Source: an uncultured Desulfovibrio sp.
GTDB taxonomy: Bacteria; Desulfobacterota; Desulfovibrionia; Desulfovibrionales; Desulfovibrionaceae
Reading direction: 5' to 3'
DNA: 64,000 nucleotides
Assembly (NCBI GenBank): GCA_949291675.1
Contig: CASEWR010000077.1
Location: 1 to 64,000 of the forward strand
In this document: positions 60,418-64,000 of the stretch, one piece after another
Layout of the letters: the number at the start of each line of letters is the position of its first letter
Numbering within the stretch: the stretch's first letter is position 1
Position numbers and translations under genes: made by a program
Notes under the pieces: generated by a model
Databases searched by the model: none
Told to the model about the DNA's origin: nothing
Seen by the model: the letters and a program-made list of their open reading frames with translations, nothing else

Positions 60418-61104
60418 ATGAGCAGCATTACCTGGTACGGCCATGCGGCCTTTGCGCTTGAGTGCGCAGGCATGCGCATCCTCATTGACCCCTTCTTCAC
60501 GAACCCCGATATGGCAGCTGCTGCGGAACAGGGTGGCGTTGACCTCATCCTTGTCACCCATGACCATGGCGATCACACAGGTGACGTGGCTGGCATTGCC
60601 AGGCGCACCAAAGCCACAGTGGGCGCCATTGTGGGCACCACAGGGCATCTTGAAGAGATGGGCGTGCCTGCGGAGCAGATCTACTGCGGCGGCTTCAACA
60701 TGGGTGGCACCATTGCATGCAAGGGAGCAAAAGTGACCATGACCCAGGCCTATCACACCAGTGATACCGGCTCACCGGCAGGCTACATTGTGACCATGCC
60801 TGACGGCCTTGTGGTCTATCACGCCGGTGACACCTGTATTTTCAGCGGCATGGCCCTGTGGGGCAAGCTCTACGCCATAGACGTGGCCCTGCTGCCCATT
60901 GGCGGCCACTACACCATGGATGCCCGCCAGGCTGCCATGGCCTGTGGTCTGCTCAAATGCTCCCATGTGGTGCCCATGCACTACGCAACCTTCCCCATCC
61001 TTGCCCAGGATGCCGGCGAGTTCGAACAGCTGCTGGCAGCCCAGGTTCCCACCTGCCGCTGCGTGACCATGAAGCCCGGAGAAACGGCCGATTTCAGCAG
61101 GTAG
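60418..61104 (+). CDS. metal-dependent hydrolase, UPF0173 (metallo-beta-lactamase fold)
   Basis: A 228-residue protein. The start ITWYGHAAFALE and the metal motif THDHGDHTGD show the metallo-beta-lactamase fold. YHAGDTCIFSGM and VVPMHYATFPIL complete the UPF0173 pattern. The substrate is unknown. AAAAGGAGA precedes the start; it follows the AsmA gene by 89 bases. Confidence 0.92.
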   Translation: MSSITWYGHAAFALECAGMRILIDPFFTNPDMAAAAEQGGVDLILVTHDHGDHTGDVAGIARRTKATVGAIVGTTGHLEEMGVPAEQIYCGGFNMGGTIACKGAKVTMTQAYHTSDTGSPAGYIVTMPDGLVVYHAGDTCIFSGMALWGKLYAIDVALLPIGGHYTMDARQAAMACGLLKCSHVVPMHYATFPILAQDAGEFEQLLAAQVPTCRCVTMKPGETADFSR

Positions 61105-61184
61105 CCACCCTGTCTCCCGGCTGCAGCCGGGCAGTTGCCTGCCCTTGACAGCAGGTCCTGTTTGTGGGTAGAGCTCTCACGCCT

Positions 61185-61261
61185 GTGCCCGTGGCTCAGC
61201 TGGATAGAGCGTTGGCCTCCGGAGCCGAAGACCGGGAGTTCGAATCTCCCCGGGCACACCA
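61185..61261 (+). tRNA. tRNA-Arg (CCG)
   Basis: 77 bases with encoded CCA. The acceptor stem is GTGCCCG / CGGGCAC, the D arm is GCTCAGCTGGATAGAGC, the anticodon stem is TTGGC / GCCGA with loop CTCCGGA (anticodon CCG), and the T loop is TTCGAAT. Confidence 0.95.
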
Positions 61262-61274
61262 TTTGGGATGCAAT

Positions 61275-61307
61275 AACGGGATGCAGTGTACGCTGTGTCC
61301 CGTTTTT
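61275..61307 (+). terminator. terminator of tRNA-Arg
   Basis: AACGGGA / TCCCGTT with inner pairing around GTACGC, followed by TTTT. Confidence 0.85.
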
Positions 61308-61640
61308 CCTGTCTCAGGGGCCGGATGCGGCCGCTGAGGATGCTGCACGGAAGCCCCTGGCACACGTGCTCAGAGCTGCACGTGCCCGGAACTGGCCAGG
61401 CTGGCTGTTCTCACCTTCCTGCGGCATTGACTTTTCCGACACAGGGGCATGTAATGCCTGAAGACAGTGCACTACCTGCACTGCATACGTCAAAGTCCTG
61501 CTGCACAGGGCAACGAAGGGGCTGAGCCGGGCAGTCGGGCCTGTGAGTGCGCCTGACCCGCATCGTCTTCTCATCCTGTGCCAGAGACAAACCCTGCACT
61601 CTTCAGATCCGTAATTTGAAGCTGCAGCCACGGGAGCACC
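61308..61640. other. intergenic region after tRNA-Arg
   Basis: 333 bases without a supported gene, integrase or duplicated tRNA end. The ribosome binding site for the next gene is GGGAG, just before the ATG. Confidence 0.4.
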
Positions 61641-62939
61641 ATGGGTACAGCCGTAAGCACTGATGTGACCAGCAAGATAGCGACAGACGCAAGTTCAGAC
61701 AGGCAGATCCCGAAAACTGTTTACCTGACGCTGTGGTTTCCGCTGTTGTCGGAAACATTTGTCTTCTTTGAGGTCGAGGGGCTGTGGAAGCGTGGAATGC
61801 CCCTGTCGGTGTACTCCCTGTACGGTGAACGCAAGAAGTTTCTGGCAGAGCACATGCGTAACTCCTCTGTGCCTGTCAGACACCTGGGGATCCCCCATAT
61901 TCTGCCCATAGCAGCCGCTGTCATCGGCAGACTGCTGCGCCAGCCCCGTCTTGTGGGCGGCATGTTGCGCAGGATTCTCTTTGCAAAGTGGCGCGACATG
62001 GAAATGCGCCTGGAAAACTACTGGGCCTTCTGCTGCGGCGTCTATCTGGCCGAAAAGTTTCGCAGGGAAGGGGTCAGGCATGTGCATGGCGCCTGGGCAT
62101 CAGGGCCTGCCACTGCCGGCTGGGTCATTCATCAGCTGGAGGGCATCCCCTACTCCTTTACAGCCAGGGCCACAGACGTGCGTCCCCCGGACGGCTTTTT
62201 GCAGGAAAAGCTGGAAGACTGCGCCTTTGCCCGCGCGGACTCCTCCTTCAATGTGCCGCATCTGCGCTCCTTTCTGCCTGCAGACAAGGCAGACAAGGTG
62301 CATCTGGTCTATAACTCCCTCACTGTGAGCGGCGATCGCACTGCTCCTGTGCACATGCAGGCCCCCTGCAAGCTTATTGCCATAGGCAGGCTCATTGAGA
62401 AGAAGGGCTTTTCCTATCTCATCAGGGCAGCGGCGCAGCTGAAGAAGGAAAACGTGCCTGTGGATCTGACCATTGTGGGCGGCGGCACCCTCATGCACAG
62501 TCTGCAGCACGAAGCAGAGGCCTGCGGCGTGGATGTGCACTTTACCGGCGCACTGCCCCATGATCGCATTGCCGCCAGACTGTATGCCAGTGACATCATG
62601 GTCATGCCCTCGGTCATTCCCGAAGGCACAGAGCAGTCCGACGGGCTGCCCACAGTCATCCTTGAGGCCATGCGCCTTGGCGTGCCTGTGGTGAGCACCA
62701 GTGTGGCCAGTATTGGTGATGTGGTCATCAACAACGAGACAGGCTGCCTTGTGCCCCAGAAGGACGTGCAGGCCCTGGCAGAAGCCATACGCGGGCTGAC
62801 AGAGGACAGAGAGCGTGCCCTGCGCCTGGCTGCCAATGCCAGAGCCATGGTGCTGGACAAGTTTTCCAGAGAGCAAACCCTGGGGCGCATGGAAGAGCTC
62901 TTTGCCAGAGCTGAGGCCGAAGCCTGCGCACGGCCGTAG
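61641..62939 (+). CDS. glycosyltransferase family 4
   Basis: A 432-residue GT-B enzyme. The N-terminal part (TVYLTLWFPLLSETFVFFEV) is of the type seen in exopolysaccharide glycosyltransferases. HVHGAWASGPATAGWV and SFTARATDV lie in the acceptor half. The donor half has LIAIGRLIEKKGFSYLIRAA, FTGALPHDRIAARLYASDIM, and EQSDGLPTVILEAMRLGVPV with its Glu pair. It is separate from the other polysaccharide genes but probably works on the same kind of surface glycan. Confidence 0.92.
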   Translation: MGTAVSTDVTSKIATDASSDRQIPKTVYLTLWFPLLSETFVFFEVEGLWKRGMPLSVYSLYGERKKFLAEHMRNSSVPVRHLGIPHILPIAAAVIGRLLRQPRLVGGMLRRILFAKWRDMEMRLENYWAFCCGVYLAEKFRREGVRHVHGAWASGPATAGWVIHQLEGIPYSFTARATDVRPPDGFLQEKLEDCAFARADSSFNVPHLRSFLPADKADKVHLVYNSLTVSGDRTAPVHMQAPCKLIAIGRLIEKKGFSYLIRAAAQLKKENVPVDLTIVGGGTLMHSLQHEAEACGVDVHFTGALPHDRIAARLYASDIMVMPSVIPEGTEQSDGLPTVILEAMRLGVPVVSTSVASIGDVVINNETGCLVPQKDVQALAEAIRGLTEDRERALRLAANARAMVLDKFSREQTLGRMEELFARAEAEACARP

Positions 62940-63091
62940 GGCGCAGGGCGGCGCTCCCATGGGACAGATAATTCGAAAAATATACTGACCACTGACAAGC
63001 CTGAGACAAAGGCCTACGGTACCCCCTTGAGACGACCTTCAGTGACGCTCCATGAGGCGGACACCCTGACAGCCGCGAGAAGGCCTCTCAG

Positions 63092-63109
63092 CGCCTCTGT
63101 GAGGCGTTT
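63092..63109 (+). terminator. short hairpin between convergent glycosyltransferase and queE
   Basis: CGCCTC-TGT-GAGGCG followed by TTTG. Weak, but placed between two convergent genes. Confidence 0.45.
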
Positions 63110-63110
63110 G

Positions 63111-63791
63111 TCAGCGCAGGTCCAGGTACTTGTGTGTCTGCAGGGATAAGTGCAGATTGTGGGCCAGACAGAGCTCGATGCACAAGGCTGTGGCAGCCTT
63201 GTCCTGACTCACGGGCTGCAGGGCTATGACAGGGCGCTTCGGGGCAGAGGCTGCCTTTTCCAGCACCAGGGGCACAAGCAGACTGGCATCTTCCCTGGTG
63301 GCTATGGGCAGCTTGATCTCGTCAGCCAGGGTCCAGTTCTCCTCCAGGGGCAGTTTCGCACGCTTGGGGGAGAGGGTCAGCCACTGTTTGCCCGGACAGG
63401 GAGCGGGCAGGGGTCTGGTCCCGCTGGTCTCTGCCTGGATGAAGAAACCTTCTGCCTGCAGGGCCTGCATGAAGGGGCGGACGTCCTGCAGGAAGGGCTC
63501 GCCGCCAGTGAGCACGACATGGCGCACAGGCCCTGCCAGGGCCATGATGCGCGAACACAGAAAGTGGATATCCATGCAGGAATAGCCGGCCTCGCCAGAG
63601 GCACCGCCGATGAGCGCTGCCTCGTTGTCGGCCCTGCGCATGCGCGCATCCAGAGACATGGCATAGCCGGTATCGCACCAGGGGCAGTGCACATCGCACC
63701 CCTGCAGGCGCACAAAGACGGCCGGTGTGCCGGTAAAATGACCTTCTCCCTGCAGGGAGAGGAAGACTTCATTGACGAAAAGTGACGACAT
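63111..63791 (-). CDS. queE: 7-carboxy-7-deazaguanine synthase
   Basis: A radical SAM enzyme of queuosine synthesis that turns carboxytetrahydropterin into 7-carboxy-7-deazaguanine. 226 residues. It begins LFVNEVFLSLQGEGHFTGTP. The cluster Cys are 32, 36 and 39 in CDVHCPWCDT. Next come VVLTGGEPFLQD and AETSGT. Start 63791 is chosen by homology; no strong ribosome binding site is seen and the frame extends 11 codons upstream. The preceding gene on this strand looks like queD, its pathway partner. Confidence 0.93.
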   Translation of the reverse strand: MSSLFVNEVFLSLQGEGHFTGTPAVFVRLQGCDVHCPWCDTGYAMSLDARMRRADNEAALIGGASGEAGYSCMDIHFLCSRIMALAGPVRHVVLTGGEPFLQDVRPFMQALQAEGFFIQAETSGTRPLPAPCPGKQWLTLSPKRAKLPLEENWTLADEIKLPIATREDASLLVPLVLEKAASAPKRPVIALQPVSQDKAATALCIELCLAHNLHLSLQTHKYLDLR

Positions 63792-63843
63792 AGTGCTGTT
63801 GGATAAGGACAAACGCTGTTGCAAACGCTGCTGTGAGCGCTGT

Positions 63844-63895
63844 GGAATGATGTTGCGGAATGACGCTGCGGAATGATGTTGTGGAATGCTGCTGT
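63844..63895 (-). repeat. four tandem 13-base repeats between queD and queE
   Basis: GGAATGATGTTGC, GGAATGACGCTGC, GGAATGATGTTGT and GGAATGCTGCTGT are directly adjacent. They fill the gap between the two queuosine genes, so copy number could affect queE expression. Confidence 0.75.
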
Positions 63896-63932
63896 GTACA
63901 GACAGCCCGGCAGAGATGCAGGGAGACTGCTC

Positions 63933-64000
63933 TCAGTCAGGGTCTTTTTCCCAGGTGGCATAGCTTTTTTCTGTCTCAAAGACAGTGACCGAGCTGACTT
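63933..64000 (-). CDS. queD: 6-carboxytetrahydropterin synthase, C-terminal end (partial)
   Basis: The minus strand reads VSSVTVFETEKSYATW and a few more residues, then stops at 63933-63935. A final strand with VxVxETxxxxATY is typical of QueD C-termini. Position directly upstream of queE supports this. Only about 21 codons are in the window. Confidence 0.6.
   Translation of the reverse strand, partial: VSSVTVFETEKSYATWEKDPD

Overview
The window looks like chromosome of a gut-type member of the Desulfovibrionaceae (Desulfobacterota). This is inferred from the G+C-rich coding background, the [FeFe] hydrogenase with its three maturases, the carboxynorspermidine polyamine genes and the tetronate catabolic operon. 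No rRNA or other decisive marker is present, so the genus is not fixed.

Layout. 1-5.5 kb: metal ABC transporter (ATPase, permease), then aroC overlapping a RecD2-type helicase. 5.5-10.1 kb: an accessory patch. It holds 1.3 kb with no clear gene, a strikingly A+T-rich two-gene module (zinc-ribbon/phosphoribosyltransferase protein and a DprA/Smf-like SLOG protein) separated by 268 bases of more G+C-rich, foldable sequence, and then debris of an IS200/IS605 element (tnpA tail, tnpB tail, right end) around a DUF2442 gene. 10.1-15.2 kb: AMMECR1 protein, metK, panC and rimO. 15.5-22.4 kb (minus strand): tetronate operon ltnD-otnK-otnC-otnI-GntP permease, with a class II aldolase (fba) upstream. 22.8-31 kb: surE; a YhaM-like OB-HD nuclease with tmk and a small protein; then a histone-deacetylase-fold amidohydrolase overlapping the carboxynorspermidine synthase and decarboxylase genes. 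31-33.2 kb: polysaccharide deacetylase, tRNA-Val and tRNA-Asp. 34-39.3 kb: hydG-hydrogenase-hydE-hydF. 39.4-50 kb: redox genes (two aldo/keto reductases, Dabb protein, nitroreductase) divergent from an AraC regulator, a sodium/solute symporter, and two NTPase genes that each lie between direct repeats. 50-53.7 kb: MutT and a PLD-helicase-DUF3427 protein. 53.9-63 kb: surface polysaccharide genes, an AsmA protein, a metallo-hydrolase and tRNA-Arg. The right edge holds queE and the tail of queD.

How it works together. The tetronate operon should oxidise, isomerise, phosphorylate and decarboxylate a four-carbon sugar acid to dihydroxyacetone phosphate, a substrate of the neighbouring aldolase. 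The hydrogenase cluster holds the enzyme and all three H-cluster maturases. The polyamine cluster makes carboxynorspermidine-derived polyamine, and its deacetylase-fold partner may act on acetylated polyamine.

Most unusual: (i) the PRTase/DprA-like module with a candidate structured RNA and a 10-codon leader ORF between the genes; (ii) two NTPase genes, each placed just downstream of a host gene's 3' end with a degraded copy of that 3' end on the far side. All calls come from reading the sequence; no database search was run.
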